64,000 nucleotides of DNA from Streptomyces sp. NBC_01233 (GCF_035989305.1 NZ_CP108514.1:7234501-7298500), one strand, 5' to 3'; counted from the stretch's first letter, positions 53,108-63,235 are shown. Translations and numbers: made by a program. The notes: a model not told the origin generated them from the letters alone.

Positions 53108-53578
53108 ATGGAACACATGTCTGTCATCCGCCGTGCACGCGTCGGGGACCTCCCCCGCCTGGTCGAGCTCGTCCACGAGCACGTCGCGTACGAGAGGTCG
53201 GCGCCGCGCCCGCCGGACCTCGCCGAGCGGCTCGGCCCGCAGCTGTTCGCCGAGGACGCCCGGCTTTGGGTACTGCTCGCCGAGACCCCCGACGGAGCGG
53301 TCGCCGGATACGCGGCCTGCTCCGCCGAGTTCGCGTTCTGGGACGCCCGCCACTACCTGCACATGGACTGCCTCTACCTGGCGCAGGAGGCGCGCGGCCA
53401 CGGTCTCGGCGCCGCACTGATGGACGGGGTGCGGGAACTGGCCCGCGACCTCGGCCTCGAACAGGTCCAGTGGCAGACCCCCGACTGGAACGAGGGCGCG
53501 ATCCGCTTCTACGACCGGCTCGGCGCCACCGGCTTCCCGAAGCGCCGGTACGCCCTGCCCGTGGAGCCCACTGCCTGA
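53108..53578 (+). CDS. GNAT-family N-acetyltransferase
   Basis: A 156-residue GNAT protein. The acetyl-CoA motif A is LYLAQEARGHGLGAALMD, preceded by YAACSAEFAFWDARHYLHMD; the C-terminal RFYDRLGATGFPKRRYAL is usual. Several starts are possible (ATG at 53108 and 53117); the first is kept with AGGA about nine bases upstream. Substrate unknown. Confidence 0.82.
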   Translation: MEHMSVIRRARVGDLPRLVELVHEHVAYERSAPRPPDLAERLGPQLFAEDARLWVLLAETPDGAVAGYAACSAEFAFWDARHYLHMDCLYLAQEARGHGLGAALMDGVRELARDLGLEQVQWQTPDWNEGAIRFYDRLGATGFPKRRYALPVEPTA

Positions 53579-53600
53579 CGGCCCGAACCCTCCTGATCGC

Positions 53601-54911
53601 CTACGGGGACCGGTCGGCGGCCAGGAGGCGCTCGTAGGTGGCCAGGACGGTCCGGGACTGGTGTTCCACCTGGGTGGCCACCGGGACCCAGCGGGCCCGG
53701 AAGCGGGCCGCGAAGTCCTCGCACCACCCGGTGACCAGCCGGTCCAGCCCGGGCGCCGCCGGATGCCCCTGCGCGCGCAGCACCCGCAGCAGCATCGCGG
53801 CGGCACGCAGCGACAGCCGCCGCCCGAAGGCGTCGATGCTGGCGATGTACGCCGCCGTGGCCTCCGTGGGGGCCCCGGCGCCGGCCCACTCGACGGCGAT
53901 CCGGGGGATCAGAGCGAGCGTCCAGTCCACGGCGCGCAGCAGCGCAGCCGAGGCCCGGTCCTCGTACGGCGGTGGACCCGGGCGGATCATGTCCCGCACC
54001 CCGGCGACGAGCGCGGCGTCCGTCCTGAGCCGTCCGGCCAGCATCCGCAGGGCGCCGCGCGGGTCGGGGTGCGGAGCCGGGTCGTCCACCAGGTCGGAGG
54101 CCCACATGGGGACTTCGACGATCGCGGTGGTGCCGGCGTACCGGTGGGCGTGGTACCAGGTGCTGAGCCGGGTGTCCTCCGGGTGGAAGGCCCCGGCGGC
54201 CTCGCTCCCCGGCTGCGGGATCACGAAGATCCCGGGCCCGGGGGAGGGCCATCCGGCGGCGTCCGAGGCCCCGTTCTCCACCGGGATGCGCAGCTCGGCG
54301 GCCGATTTGGCGAACGGCTCGGCGAGGCCGGGAATGTCCCGGGTGAGCTGGACCCAGGAGCCGCCGAGATCGGTGGCGTGCAGCGAGACCTGGAGTACGG
54401 GCCGCAGCTCGTCGATGAGCGCGGTCAGGGCCAGGGTCTCGGGCGGCAGCCGGTCCGGGGGCAGTAAAGACGGTGCCCACTCGGGCTGTTCGGGGCCGGG
54501 CGGCCGGAAGAAGCTCCGGTGGTAGTCCAGGAGCGAGTACGGGCGGGGCGTGCGGTGCAGGTCCGCGCCGTCCGGGTCCGCGCAGAGCAGGAAGTGCCAG
54601 CCGCAGCCGGACCGCGGCGCGGGCTCGTGCAGGAGGCGCCGGGCGAGCGAGAGGACGGTGGCGCCGCCGACCGGCTCGTTGGCGTGCGCCCCGGCGACGA
54701 CGAGGACGTTGCGGGTGGGGGTGCGGGCGAGGGTGACCGGGCCGACGGCTGCGACGGACAGGACCCAGAGCGGCTGCCCGGCCCGGGAGGTGCCGGCCTG
54801 GCGGAGCCGGACCTCGCCGGGGTGTTCGTCCGCCAGCGCGCGGGCGGCCAACCCGAGTTCGTGCGGCGTGGGGTAGCACATGTCACGGAGGAGAGTCACA
54901 AGTGATGCCAT
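53601..54911 (-). CDS. M14-family zinc carboxypeptidase
   Basis: A 436-residue M14 peptidase without a signal peptide. The zinc motif HxxE is GAHANEPVGG, the third ligand is His in QVSLHATDLGG, and the catalytic Glu is in TTAIVEVPMW. Substrate binding loops include HRTPRPYSLLDYHRSFF and STWYHAHRYAG. A cytoplasmic M14 enzyme may trim peptidoglycan-derived or other peptides. ATG 54911 is used; a GTG a few codons later could also serve. Confidence 0.82.
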   Translation of the reverse strand: MASLVTLLRDMCYPTPHELGLAARALADEHPGEVRLRQAGTSRAGQPLWVLSVAAVGPVTLARTPTRNVLVVAGAHANEPVGGATVLSLARRLLHEPAPRSGCGWHFLLCADPDGADLHRTPRPYSLLDYHRSFFRPPGPEQPEWAPSLLPPDRLPPETLALTALIDELRPVLQVSLHATDLGGSWVQLTRDIPGLAEPFAKSAAELRIPVENGASDAAGWPSPGPGIFVIPQPGSEAAGAFHPEDTRLSTWYHAHRYAGTTAIVEVPMWASDLVDDPAPHPDPRGALRMLAGRLRTDAALVAGVRDMIRPGPPPYEDRASAALLRAVDWTLALIPRIAVEWAGAGAPTEATAAYIASIDAFGRRLSLRAAAMLLRVLRAQGHPAAPGLDRLVTGWCEDFAARFRARWVPVATQVEHQSRTVLATYERLLAADRSP

Positions 54912-54966
54912 GCCCGCCGGGCTGGGCCCGTACCCGCGCAGGGCCCGGCTGCGGCGGGGCCCGGGG

Positions 54967-55382
54967 CTACTGCTGGTGCAGGCCGCGTCCCGCCAGGGAC
55001 AGGAAGGCTTCGCCCACGGCCTCCGACAGCGTCGGGTGGGCGTGGATGTGGCGGGCCACGTCGGACGGCTCGGCGTCCCAGCCCACGATCAGCCGGCTCT
55101 CCGCGATCATCTCCGACACGTGCGGCCCCCACCAGATGCACGCCGAGCACCCGACCGCCCCGCTCCGCGACCACCTTCACCGTGCCGCCCTGGCCGTGCA
55201 CCATGCCCTTCGCCACGGCGGTCAGCGGCATGGTGTTCACCACCACGTCGTACGCCGCCTCGCGGGCCTGCGCCTCCGTCAGCCCGACGGCGGCGGTCTG
55301 CGGCGCCGAGTACGTCACCCGCGGCACCGCCGCGTAGTCCACCGGTGCGCTCGCCACCCCGGCCAGGGTCTCGGCGACCGCC
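54967..55382 (-). pseudogene. 3' remnant of dihydrolipoamide dehydrogenase
   Basis: Only the dimerisation domain of an Lpd-type flavoprotein remains: VAETLAGVASAPVDYAAVP, RVTYSAPQTAAVGLTEAQA, GMVHGQGGTVKVVAERGG, then HVSEMIAESRLIVGWDAEPS and HAHPTLSEAVGEAF, to the TAG at 54967. A one-base insertion near 55130 also breaks the frame. The 5' two thirds, with FAD and NAD sites, are missing. The remnant stops exactly where a truncated lysR gene begins on the other strand. Confidence 0.8.
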
Positions 55383-55865
55383 GACCTCGCGGTGGGCCCG
55401 GAGCCCGCGCAGTGGATGGGGCCGCTGCTGCGGATCGGCCGCGAGGAGCTGGTCATCGTCGTCCCCTTCGACGATCCGCTGGCCGGGCGGGGAGCCGTCC
55501 GCCTCGCCGAACTCGCCGACCGCGACTGGATCCGCTGTGCGATGGAACCGCTGGTCGACGGCGCCCTCGTACTGGACCGGGCGTGCGGCGCGGTCGGCTT
55601 CACCCCGCGCACGGTGCTGCGTACGGAGCGCACCTCGACGGCCGTACGGATGGCGGCCGCCGGGGTGGGCGTCGTCATGGCCCCGGCCCACATGGTCCGG
55701 GGCGCGGTCGGCGAGGACTGCGTGCTGCTCTCCCCGGACCCGCCGTGGCACCGGTCACCGGCGGTCTTCTCCAGGGTCCCGCTGACCGGTGCGGCGGAGG
55801 CCTTCGCGGAACTGTTCGGGTCCCGGGCCGCGGCAGCTCCGGCCGCGAGTGCCCGGCCGGAGTGA
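55380..55865 (+). pseudogene. 3' remnant of a LysR-family regulator
   Basis: About 160 codons of the C-terminal substrate-binding domain remain (ADLAVGPEPAQWMGPLLR, then EELVIVVPFDDPLAGRGAVR and VRMAAAGVGVVMAPAHMV). The DNA-binding N-terminal half is missing and no good start precedes the fragment, although an in-frame GTG at 55392 exists. It faces away from the lpd remnant; the break is at about 55380. Confidence 0.75.
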
Positions 55866-55925
55866 GCGGCAGGACCGGTCCGGCCGGCATCGCGCCCGGA
55901 GCCCTCGCCGGTCTTCGCCGAGGGA

Positions 55926-58196
55926 TCACCGGCGGAGCCAGACGCCCACCGGGCGGCCGTCCAGCAGGTCGGCCATGTCGACCGAACCGCTGTGCGAGGT
56001 ACGGGAGTTGGAGTCGGGGCGCGGCGGGAGGACGGGGGTCCACGTGCCGGGTGGCAGGGGCAGTCGGGTGCCGCGCCAGCCGCCGGACGCGGCCAGCCGG
56101 TGGGACAGCCGGGTGGCCGCCGCCAGCAGGCCCGGGGCCCTCGTGAACGCCACCAGGTGGCCGGCCGCCGGGCCCAGCGCCGGAACGGGGGCATAGCCCC
56201 GGAAGAGCTCCGGCCGGTCCCGGCGCAGCCGCAGCAGGGCGGCCGTCAGGGCCAGCTTCTCCTCGGCGGGGCCGTCCGGGGCGGCTCCCGCGTCCAGCCG
56301 GGCCAGTTCCCGGCGGGGGAAGTGCGCCGGACGCCGGTTGTCGGGGTCGACGAGGGCCCGGTACTCGGTCTCGGCGCCCTGGTAGACCTCCGGGACCCCC
56401 GGCATCGCCAGGTGCAGCAGTGCCATGCCGAGGAGGTTGGCGCGGGCGGCCTCCGCCAGCTCCTCCGGGAGGTCGTGCGGGGCCCGGACGTACCCGGCCA
56501 CGCCCGCCTCGTACTCCTCGTCAGGCTCGGTCCAGCTGGTGCGCAGGGCGGCCTCGCGGACCGCCTTGAGCAGCGCCTCGGACAGCCGGGGCGCGGCGTC
56601 GGGGACCGGGCCGAGCCCGAGTGCGGTCTGCCGGGCCACCCAGGCCAGCTGGGGGTCGGGGCCGGCGGGCCGGCCCATCAGCTCCGGCGCCTGCGACAGG
56701 GTCGCGATCCGGGCCCGGACGTCCGCGCTGCGCTTGGTGTCGTGCGTGGACAGCACGGTCCCGGCCGCGGGCCACTCCAGGTCCTGGGCGGCGCAGTACG
56801 CGTGGAACTCCTCGGCCGACACCGCCGGTTGCCCCGGCTCCCCGCCGACCTCGGTCGCCGACAGCAGCGGCGCGTACCGGTAGAAGGCCCGGTCCTCCAG
56901 CGACTTGGCGCGCAGCGCCGCCGAGGTCTGCGCGAAGCGGGCCGCGAACGCCGGATCGCTCAGCAGCAGTTCCCGTACGCCGGCCACCGGGCCCGGACCG
57001 GCCACCGCGGCCGCCTGCTCCAGTGCCTGCGGCGGCGGCTCCGGCTCGCCGGGATAGGGCCGGTAGACCGGAAAGGCGATGAGCAACTCCCGTACGGCTT
57101 CGGACAGTTCCGGACCGGACTGGCGCTCCAGGGCCCGCAGTTCGGCGGCCAGGTCACCGGTCAGGACCTCCCGGGCGCAGGCCTGGGACACCTCCGGCCA
57201 CTGCGGCAGCGCGGTGAACCGCCCGTACCGGGCCGCCAGCTCCGTGGCCCCCGCCGGATCGGTGAACACCCCGTCCACCCGGTGCAGTGCGTCGTACCCG
57301 GTGGTCCCCGCCACCGGCCACGCGGGCGGCAGCCGCTCGTGGCGGGCGAGGATCTTCTCGACGACCACCCAGCAGTCGTCCCCGGCCGCCGCCCGCAGCC
57401 GCCTCAGGTACTCCTCCGGGTCCGCCAGTCCGTCCACGTGGTCGATCCGCAGTCCCTGCGCGACCCCGTCCCGGAGCAGCTCCAGCACCTTCGCATGGGT
57501 GGCGGTGAACACCTCGGGGTCCTCCACACGGACCCCGATCAGGTCCGAAATGGTGAAGAAGCGCCGGTAGTTGAGCGAGGTCCGGGCCTCCCGCCACCAA
57601 GCGGGCCGGTACCACTGGGCGGCGAGCAGCTCGGGCAGCTCCAGCCCGGCGGTGCCCGGCCGCAGCGGGAACTCCTGCTCGCCGTGGCGCAGTACGTCGC
57701 CGTCGGCCGTCAGCTCGCAGGACTCCAGCGGCCCGGCGAGCACCGGCAGCAGCACCTGCCCGCCGCCGGCCTCCCAGTCGATGTCGAACCAGCGGGCGTA
57801 CGGCGAGCCGGGTCCGTCCCGGAGCACCTCCCACAGGGGCCGGTTCAGCCGCAGCGGCGTCGGTACCGCCATGTGGTTGGGCACGATGTCGAGGACCAGG
57901 CCGAGCCCGTGCGCCCGGGCGGCCCGGGCCAGGGCGCGCAGGCCCGGCTCACCGCCGAGCTCGGCCCGTACGCGGGAGTGGTCGGTGACGTCGTACCCGT
58001 GCGCGGAGCCGGGTACCGCCTCCAGGACGGGGGAGAGGTGCAGGTGTGACACGCCGAGCGAGGCGATGTACGGTACGGCTGCCTCGGCCGCCGCGAAGGG
58101 GAACTCCGGGCGCAGCTGGAGACGATAGGTCGACGCCGGAGTGACAGGTGTCGGAACGTCAGATTCCGATTCGGTGACCGGTTGCGGCTGGCTCAT
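55926..58196 (-). CDS. treY: Malto-oligosyltrehalose synthase
   Basis: A 756-residue GH13 enzyme that converts the reducing end of maltooligosaccharide to a trehalosyl group. Regions STYRLQLRPEFPFAAA, GLVLDIVPNHMAV, LRIDHVDGLADPEEYL (nucleophile Asp), WVVVEKILARHE and LSTHDTKRSADVRARI match TreY. ATG 58196 is used; the upstream TTG at 58214 is unlikely. It acts before TreZ. Divergent from the MFS gene. Confidence 0.9.
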   Translation of the reverse strand: MSQPQPVTESESDVPTPVTPASTYRLQLRPEFPFAAAEAAVPYIASLGVSHLHLSPVLEAVPGSAHGYDVTDHSRVRAELGGEPGLRALARAARAHGLGLVLDIVPNHMAVPTPLRLNRPLWEVLRDGPGSPYARWFDIDWEAGGGQVLLPVLAGPLESCELTADGDVLRHGEQEFPLRPGTAGLELPELLAAQWYRPAWWREARTSLNYRRFFTISDLIGVRVEDPEVFTATHAKVLELLRDGVAQGLRIDHVDGLADPEEYLRRLRAAAGDDCWVVVEKILARHERLPPAWPVAGTTGYDALHRVDGVFTDPAGATELAARYGRFTALPQWPEVSQACAREVLTGDLAAELRALERQSGPELSEAVRELLIAFPVYRPYPGEPEPPPQALEQAAAVAGPGPVAGVRELLLSDPAFAARFAQTSAALRAKSLEDRAFYRYAPLLSATEVGGEPGQPAVSAEEFHAYCAAQDLEWPAAGTVLSTHDTKRSADVRARIATLSQAPELMGRPAGPDPQLAWVARQTALGLGPVPDAAPRLSEALLKAVREAALRTSWTEPDEEYEAGVAGYVRAPHDLPEELAEAARANLLGMALLHLAMPGVPEVYQGAETEYRALVDPDNRRPAHFPRRELARLDAGAAPDGPAEEKLALTAALLRLRRDRPELFRGYAPVPALGPAAGHLVAFTRAPGLLAAATRLSHRLAASGGWRGTRLPLPPGTWTPVLPPRPDSNSRTSHSGSVDMADLLDGRPVGVWLRR

Positions 58197-58278
58197 GAGA
58201 ACGTACGTACCCAACCTGCCGGATTCCGTGCCATTACCCCATGCATCCGAGTGACTGCGCCGGGTTAATGTCGATCAA

Positions 58279-59562
58279 GTGGTTGGAACCGTCAACACCT
58301 ATCGAAGAGTCATCGCCCTGACCGGGCCCCTACTTCCCCTCGTCTCTTTCCTTGCCCGACTGCCCGTCGCGATGTCCCAGTTCGGAAGCTTCCTGCTGGT
58401 CGCCCAGACCAGCGGCTCGCTCGCGACCGCCGGCGTGGTCGGCGGCGCCCTCTCCCCCGGCCAGGTCCTCTTCGGACCCGTTCTCGGCCGGCTCGCCGAC
58501 CGGCACGGGCAGCGGTCCGTCATCCTGACCGCCGCCGCCGTCAACGCGGTGGCCACCGCCGCCCTGGTCACGGGCGCCCTCACCCACCTGGCCACCGTGC
58601 CGCTCGCCGCGATCGGCGCCCTCACCGGCGCCTCCGTACCGCTGATCGGTCCGCTCGCCCGGACCCGCTCCGTGGCCCTGGCCCGCCGGGCCAAGGCCGA
58701 CGAGAGCGTCGTGGGCGCCGTCCACGCCCTCGAAGGCACCCTGGACGAGGTCTCCTTCGTCTTCGGACCCGCCCTGGTCGGGCTCGCCGCGCTCCTCGCG
58801 CACCCGGCGGTCGCCCTCGGCGGCGCGGCCGGCCTCGTCGCCGTCTTCGGCACCGTCTACGCGCTGCACCCGACCGCCGCCGTCACGGCCGGGTCCCCCG
58901 CGCGAGGCCGCGGTACGGGCAGCCGGGTCCGGCCGCCCGGCGTGGTCTACGCCGTACGCGGCTCCCTCGCCCTCCAGGGCGCGATGTTCGGCGCCTGCCA
59001 GGCCGGCATCACCGCACTGACGATCCGCCTCGGCGTCCCGGACCAGGCCGCCGTCGTCTACTCCGCGATGGGAGTCGTCAGCGCCGCCGTCGGCCTCTCG
59101 CTCGGCGCGCTGCCCGCCCGCTTCGGACTGCGGCTGCGCTGGCGGGTGGCGACCGGAGCGGCCCTGGTGCTCTCGGTGCCCCTGCTGTTCACCGACGGCC
59201 TGTGGCCGCTGTACGCCGTCGTCACCGTGCTCGGGGCGGCCTACGCGCCCCACCTGATCACCGCATTCGCGCTCACCGAGCGGGCCGTGGAACCGGCCCG
59301 GCTCTCCACGGCGATGGCCTTCGCCGCCAGCTGCCTGGTGGCCGGCCAGGCCACCGCGCTCGTCGTCTGCGGACGCCTCGCCGAGTGGTACGGCCCCGCC
59401 GGGGCCTTCGCCGTGGCCGTCGGGGCCGCCGCGCTCTGCCTGGCCCTCGCCCTCGTCACCCGGGTGCCCGCCGCCCGTACGCACACCGCCGCCTTCGTTC
59501 CCGGCCCGCGGACCGCCTCGCCGGTGTCCGGCGAGAACGGTGCCGCCTACGCCGGGCGCTGA
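58279..59562 (+). CDS. MFS transporter
   Basis: A 427-residue major facilitator protein of about twelve helices. The loop GRLADRHGQRSVIL follows helix 2; further helices include VNAVATAALVTGALTHLATV and AVAVGAAALCLALALV. Substrate unknown. GTG 58279 is the start. It overlaps the 3' end of the convergent glgX gene by 16 bases (59547-59562). Confidence 0.82.
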   Translation: MVGTVNTYRRVIALTGPLLPLVSFLARLPVAMSQFGSFLLVAQTSGSLATAGVVGGALSPGQVLFGPVLGRLADRHGQRSVILTAAAVNAVATAALVTGALTHLATVPLAAIGALTGASVPLIGPLARTRSVALARRAKADESVVGAVHALEGTLDEVSFVFGPALVGLAALLAHPAVALGGAAGLVAVFGTVYALHPTAAVTAGSPARGRGTGSRVRPPGVVYAVRGSLALQGAMFGACQAGITALTIRLGVPDQAAVVYSAMGVVSAAVGLSLGALPARFGLRLRWRVATGAALVLSVPLLFTDGLWPLYAVVTVLGAAYAPHLITAFALTERAVEPARLSTAMAFAASCLVAGQATALVVCGRLAEWYGPAGAFAVAVGAAALCLALALVTRVPAARTHTAAFVPGPRTASPVSGENGAAYAGR

Positions 59563-61661
59563 AGCACCACCAGAGACCGCCCCGTCAGCGCCACCCGGTC
59601 GCCGGCCGCGTACTGCGGCCCGGTGCCGGGTGGCAGCACGTCCGCCCGCGCGGTGTCCACCACCAGGTGCCACTGCGCGCCGTGCCCCGCCGGAATGGTG
59701 AAGTCCTGCGGATCCGCACCCGAATTGAACATCAGCAGGAACGAGTCGTCGGTGATCCGCTCCCCGCGGGTGCCGGGCTCGGAGATCGCCTCCCCGTTGA
59801 GGAAGACGGTCAGCGCCCGCGCGTGCTGCGCCTGCCAGTCGCGCGCCCGCATCACCTCTCCGTGCGGGGTGAACCAGGCGATGTCGGAGAGCTCGTCGTG
59901 CGTGCCCTCCACCGGCCGGCCGTGGAAGAACCGCCGCCGCCGGAAGACCGGGTGGTCGCGGCGCAGCCACACCATCCGCCGGGTGAACTCCAGCAGCGAC
60001 GGCGGCGGTTTGCCCGGCTCCGGCCAGCGCACCCACGACAACTCGTTGTCCTGGCAGTACGCGTTGTTGTTGCCGCCCTGGGTACGGCCGAACTCGTCGC
60101 CGTGGCTGAGCATCGGCACCCCCTGCGACAGCATCAGGGTGGCCGTGAAGTTGCGCATCTGGCGCTCGCGCAGCTCCACGACCTCCGGATCCTCGCTCGG
60201 CCCCTCCACCCCGCAGTTCCAGGACCGGTTGTGGGTCTCGCCGTCGCGATTGCCCTCCCTGTTGGCCTCGTTGTGCTTCTCGTTGTACGAGACCAGGTCG
60301 TTCAGGGTGAAACCGTCGTGGCAGGTGGTGAAGTTGATCGACGCCAGCGGCCGCCGCCCGTCGTCCTGGTACAGGTCCGAGGAGCCGGTCAGCCGCCCGG
60401 CGAACTCCGCGAGCGTGCGCGGCTGCCCGCGCCAGAGGTCCCGTACGGTGTCCCGGTACTTGCCGTTCCACTCGGTCCACAGCGGCGGGAAGTTGCCCAC
60501 CTGGTAGCCGCCCTCGCCCAGGTCCCAGGGCTCCGCGATCAGCTTCACCTGGCTGACCACCGGATCCTGCTGGACCAGGTCGAAGAACGAGGACAGCCGG
60601 TCCACCTCGTGGAACTGGCGGGCCAGTGTCGCCGCCAGGTCGAAGCGGAAACCGTCCACGTGCATCTCGGTGACCCAGTAGCGAAGCGAGTCCATGATCA
60701 GCTGGAGCACGTGCGGGGAGCGCATCAGCAGCGAGTTCCCCGTGCCGGTGGTGTCCATGTAGTGCCGCGGATCGTCCGCCAGCCGGTAGTACGAGGCGTT
60801 GTCGAGCCCGCGGAAGGACAGCGTCGGGCCCAGGTGGTTCCCCTCCGCGGTGTGGTTGTAGACCACGTCGAGGATCACCTCGATCCCCGCCTCGTGCAGG
60901 GCCCGCACCGCCGACTTGAACTCCAGCACCTGCTGGCCGCGGTCACCCGAGGCGTAGCCGTTGTGCGGGGCGAAGAAGCCGATGGTGTTGTAGCCCCAGT
61001 AGTTGCTCAGCCCGTCGTTGACCAGCCGGTGGTCGTTGACGAACTGGTGCACCGGCATCAGCTCCAGCGCCGTCACGCCGAGCTTGGCCAGGTGGCCGAT
61101 GACCGCCGGGTGCGCGAGCGCCCCGTACGTGCCGCGCAGCTCCTCCGGCAGGTCCGGATGGCGCATCGTCAAACCCTTGACGTGGGCCTCGTACAGCACG
61201 GTGTGGTGGTACTCGTGGCGCGGCGGCCGGTCGTTGGCCCAGTCGAAGTACGGGTTCACCACGACCGAGCTCATGGTGTGCGGGGCGGAGTCCAGGTCGT
61301 TGCGCGAGTCGGGCCGGCCGAAGTGGTATCCGTACACCGCCTCGCTCCACGTCACGCGGCCGCTGATGGCCCGCGCGTACGGGTCCAGCAGCAGCTTCGC
61401 CGCGTTGCAGCGCCGGCCCCGCTCGGGCTCGTACGGGCCGTGCACGCGGAAACCGTAGCGCTGGCCCGGCATGACGCCGGGCAGGTACGCGTGGCGGACG
61501 AAGGCGTCCGTCTCGCGCAGTTCCACGGCGGACTCCGAGCCGTCGTCGTGGAGGAGGCACAGCTCGATGCGTCGGGCGGCCTCGGAGTAGACCGCGAAGT
61601 TGGTGCCGGCGCCGTCGTAAGTGGCGCCGAGCGGATACGCCTGTCCCGGCCAGACCTGCAT
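59547..61661 (-). CDS. glgX: Glycogen debranching enzyme GlgX
   Basis: A 704-residue GH13 isoamylase-type enzyme. An N-terminal CBM48 domain (GATYDGAGTNFAVYSEAAR) precedes catalytic regions VILDVVYNHTAEG, GFRFDLAATL, VKLIAEPWDLG and INFTTCHDGFTLND. It debranches glycogen and supplies linear chains for TreY. ATG 61661 (MQVWPGQAYPLG) matches the usual N-terminus; an ATG further upstream at 61721 is not needed. Confidence 0.9.
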   Translation of the reverse strand: MQVWPGQAYPLGATYDGAGTNFAVYSEAARRIELCLLHDDGSESAVELRETDAFVRHAYLPGVMPGQRYGFRVHGPYEPERGRRCNAAKLLLDPYARAISGRVTWSEAVYGYHFGRPDSRNDLDSAPHTMSSVVVNPYFDWANDRPPRHEYHHTVLYEAHVKGLTMRHPDLPEELRGTYGALAHPAVIGHLAKLGVTALELMPVHQFVNDHRLVNDGLSNYWGYNTIGFFAPHNGYASGDRGQQVLEFKSAVRALHEAGIEVILDVVYNHTAEGNHLGPTLSFRGLDNASYYRLADDPRHYMDTTGTGNSLLMRSPHVLQLIMDSLRYWVTEMHVDGFRFDLAATLARQFHEVDRLSSFFDLVQQDPVVSQVKLIAEPWDLGEGGYQVGNFPPLWTEWNGKYRDTVRDLWRGQPRTLAEFAGRLTGSSDLYQDDGRRPLASINFTTCHDGFTLNDLVSYNEKHNEANREGNRDGETHNRSWNCGVEGPSEDPEVVELRERQMRNFTATLMLSQGVPMLSHGDEFGRTQGGNNNAYCQDNELSWVRWPEPGKPPPSLLEFTRRMVWLRRDHPVFRRRRFFHGRPVEGTHDELSDIAWFTPHGEVMRARDWQAQHARALTVFLNGEAISEPGTRGERITDDSFLLMFNSGADPQDFTIPAGHGAQWHLVVDTARADVLPPGTGPQYAAGDRVALTGRSLVVLQRPA

Positions 61662-61827
61662 AGATAACGACTCTTCCCGCGTTGTCGGATGTCCCGGCTG
61701 ATCCGGCGTGGACCACGTCACTGTTCCGATCTTCCCCGAAAGAGGGCCCCCACGCGCGGACTTGGGAGGGGTCCTACCGGGTGACCCGCAGAGCTGATAT
61801 GCGGGTCAGCGGACTGTCTGCGCATCC

Positions 61828-61853
61828 GATAATGGGTCAACGGACGACCGTTG
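61828..61853 (+). promoter_or_regulatory. Possible -10 element and palindrome upstream of the HEPN gene
   Basis: GATAAT at 61828-61833 resembles a -10 element, and CAACGG/CCGTTG form an inverted repeat around four bases at 61838-61853. They lie about 95 bases before GTG 61946. No clear -35 is present. Confidence 0.3.
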
Positions 61854-61945
61854 CGGGGACCATCGGGCTGCACCGGGCCGCGCGCGCGGAGTACCCTTCC
61901 GTGATCACTGGAGACGGGCGTCCAGACGCAGAAGGCGGTGCACGG

Positions 61946-63235
61946 GTGAGCTCGGGAGGTCTGGAGCTGCCCCCTGGTGACAGCAGTCACGAGGGTGGCC
62001 CGGCGGACGCCCCAGGTGGTGTCCCCGGCGGGGCACCGGCGGGGATCGCGGCCGGAGCGGTCTCCCTGGCGGGCGGACCGGCGGAGGCCGGGAGCGCGGG
62101 CGGGCCGGGATCCGCCGGCGCCGAACTGGACTGGAGCGCGGAGGCCTGGAGCGAGGTCCGCACCCGGGCCCAGCGGGCCGGCCGGGCATACATCTGGCTC
62201 AACCTGATCGAACAGCGGCTGCGCTCGGTCGTCGGGGCGGTGCTCCGGCCGATCTACGAGCCGGTGCACGGCGGGGACGACTGGGTGGTCGCGGCCGCCG
62301 GACCCGCCGGGCAGGAGTGGGTGCAGCGGGCCGTGGCCGTGCGCGAGGTCAGCCGGCGCAAGGGCTACCTGCTCGACTCGGCCGACGACAACGTGCTGAG
62401 CTTCCTGACCCTGCCCCAGCTGCGGGAGCTGATGGTCCAGCACTGGCCGTGCTTCGAACCGTACTTCGACGACCGGCGCGAGATCGAGCTGGCCCTGGAC
62501 GAGCTGGAGGTCACCCGCAACGTCGTCTCCCGCAACCGGGCGCTGTCACGGCCCGTGCTGGAACAGGCGGAACGGGCCTCGGCGCGTCTCCTGGAGGTCC
62601 TGGGCGGCGGCGCCGGCAGCCCCTCGGCGGACCGCCTGCCGATCGACGCCGTCGAGGACCTGGTGGGCGACCGGTACGCGGACGTCATCTCGGTCCACCC
62701 GGACCGGGTGCGCCTGCAGCGGCAGCTCCCCGCGGAGGACCTCTTCGGGGGTGCGCGGCGGCTCGACGCCATCGGCATAGGGCTCAACCTGCTGGTCCAG
62801 AACTTCTCGGGCCGAAGACTCGTCCGGCTGACGGAGGCCGGCTGCCGGGTGCGGCTGCTGTTCCTGAACCCGGCGAGCAGCGCGGTCAAGCGGCGCGAGC
62901 GGGAGCTGGGGCTGCGCAAGGGCGAGCTGAGCCGCTCGGTGGAGATGAACATCCTGCACGTCCGCCGGGTCCGGGCCGGCCTGCGGGACCCCTCGCGCTT
63001 CGAGATCCACGTCTTCGACGAGACCCCGCGCTTCACCGCCTACCTGGTGGAGGGGAACTCCTCGGGCATCGCGGTGGTCCAGTCGTACCTGCGGCGGGCG
63101 CGCGGGATGGAATCCCCCGTCCTCGTCCTGCGGGGCGGCGGGCGCGGCGTGCCGAAGGACGCGGACCACGGGCTGTTCGCGACGTACCGGGAGGAGTTCG
63201 AGTCGATGTGGGAGGACTCCCGCCCCGTGTCCTGA
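61946..63235 (+). CDS. SAV2148-family HEPN-domain protein
   Basis: A 429-residue protein of the SAV2148 family. After a Gly/Ala-rich N-terminal part (SSGGLELPPGDSSHEGG to about residue 65) comes the HEPN-like region (AYIWLNLIEQRLRSVVGAV, RKGYLLDSADDNVLSFL, EVTRNVVSRNRALSRPVLEQ) and a C-terminal domain (VRLLFLNPASSAVKRRER, FEIHVFDETPRFTAYLVEG). HEPN domains are often RNases or nucleotidyl-transfer partners; the RxxxxH motif is not obvious here. GTG 61946 matches the usual start. Confidence 0.75.
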   Translation: MSSGGLELPPGDSSHEGGPADAPGGVPGGAPAGIAAGAVSLAGGPAEAGSAGGPGSAGAELDWSAEAWSEVRTRAQRAGRAYIWLNLIEQRLRSVVGAVLRPIYEPVHGGDDWVVAAAGPAGQEWVQRAVAVREVSRRKGYLLDSADDNVLSFLTLPQLRELMVQHWPCFEPYFDDRREIELALDELEVTRNVVSRNRALSRPVLEQAERASARLLEVLGGGAGSPSADRLPIDAVEDLVGDRYADVISVHPDRVRLQRQLPAEDLFGGARRLDAIGIGLNLLVQNFSGRRLVRLTEAGCRVRLLFLNPASSAVKRRERELGLRKGELSRSVEMNILHVRRVRAGLRDPSRFEIHVFDETPRFTAYLVEGNSSGIAVVQSYLRRARGMESPVLVLRGGGRGVPKDADHGLFATYREEFESMWEDSRPVS

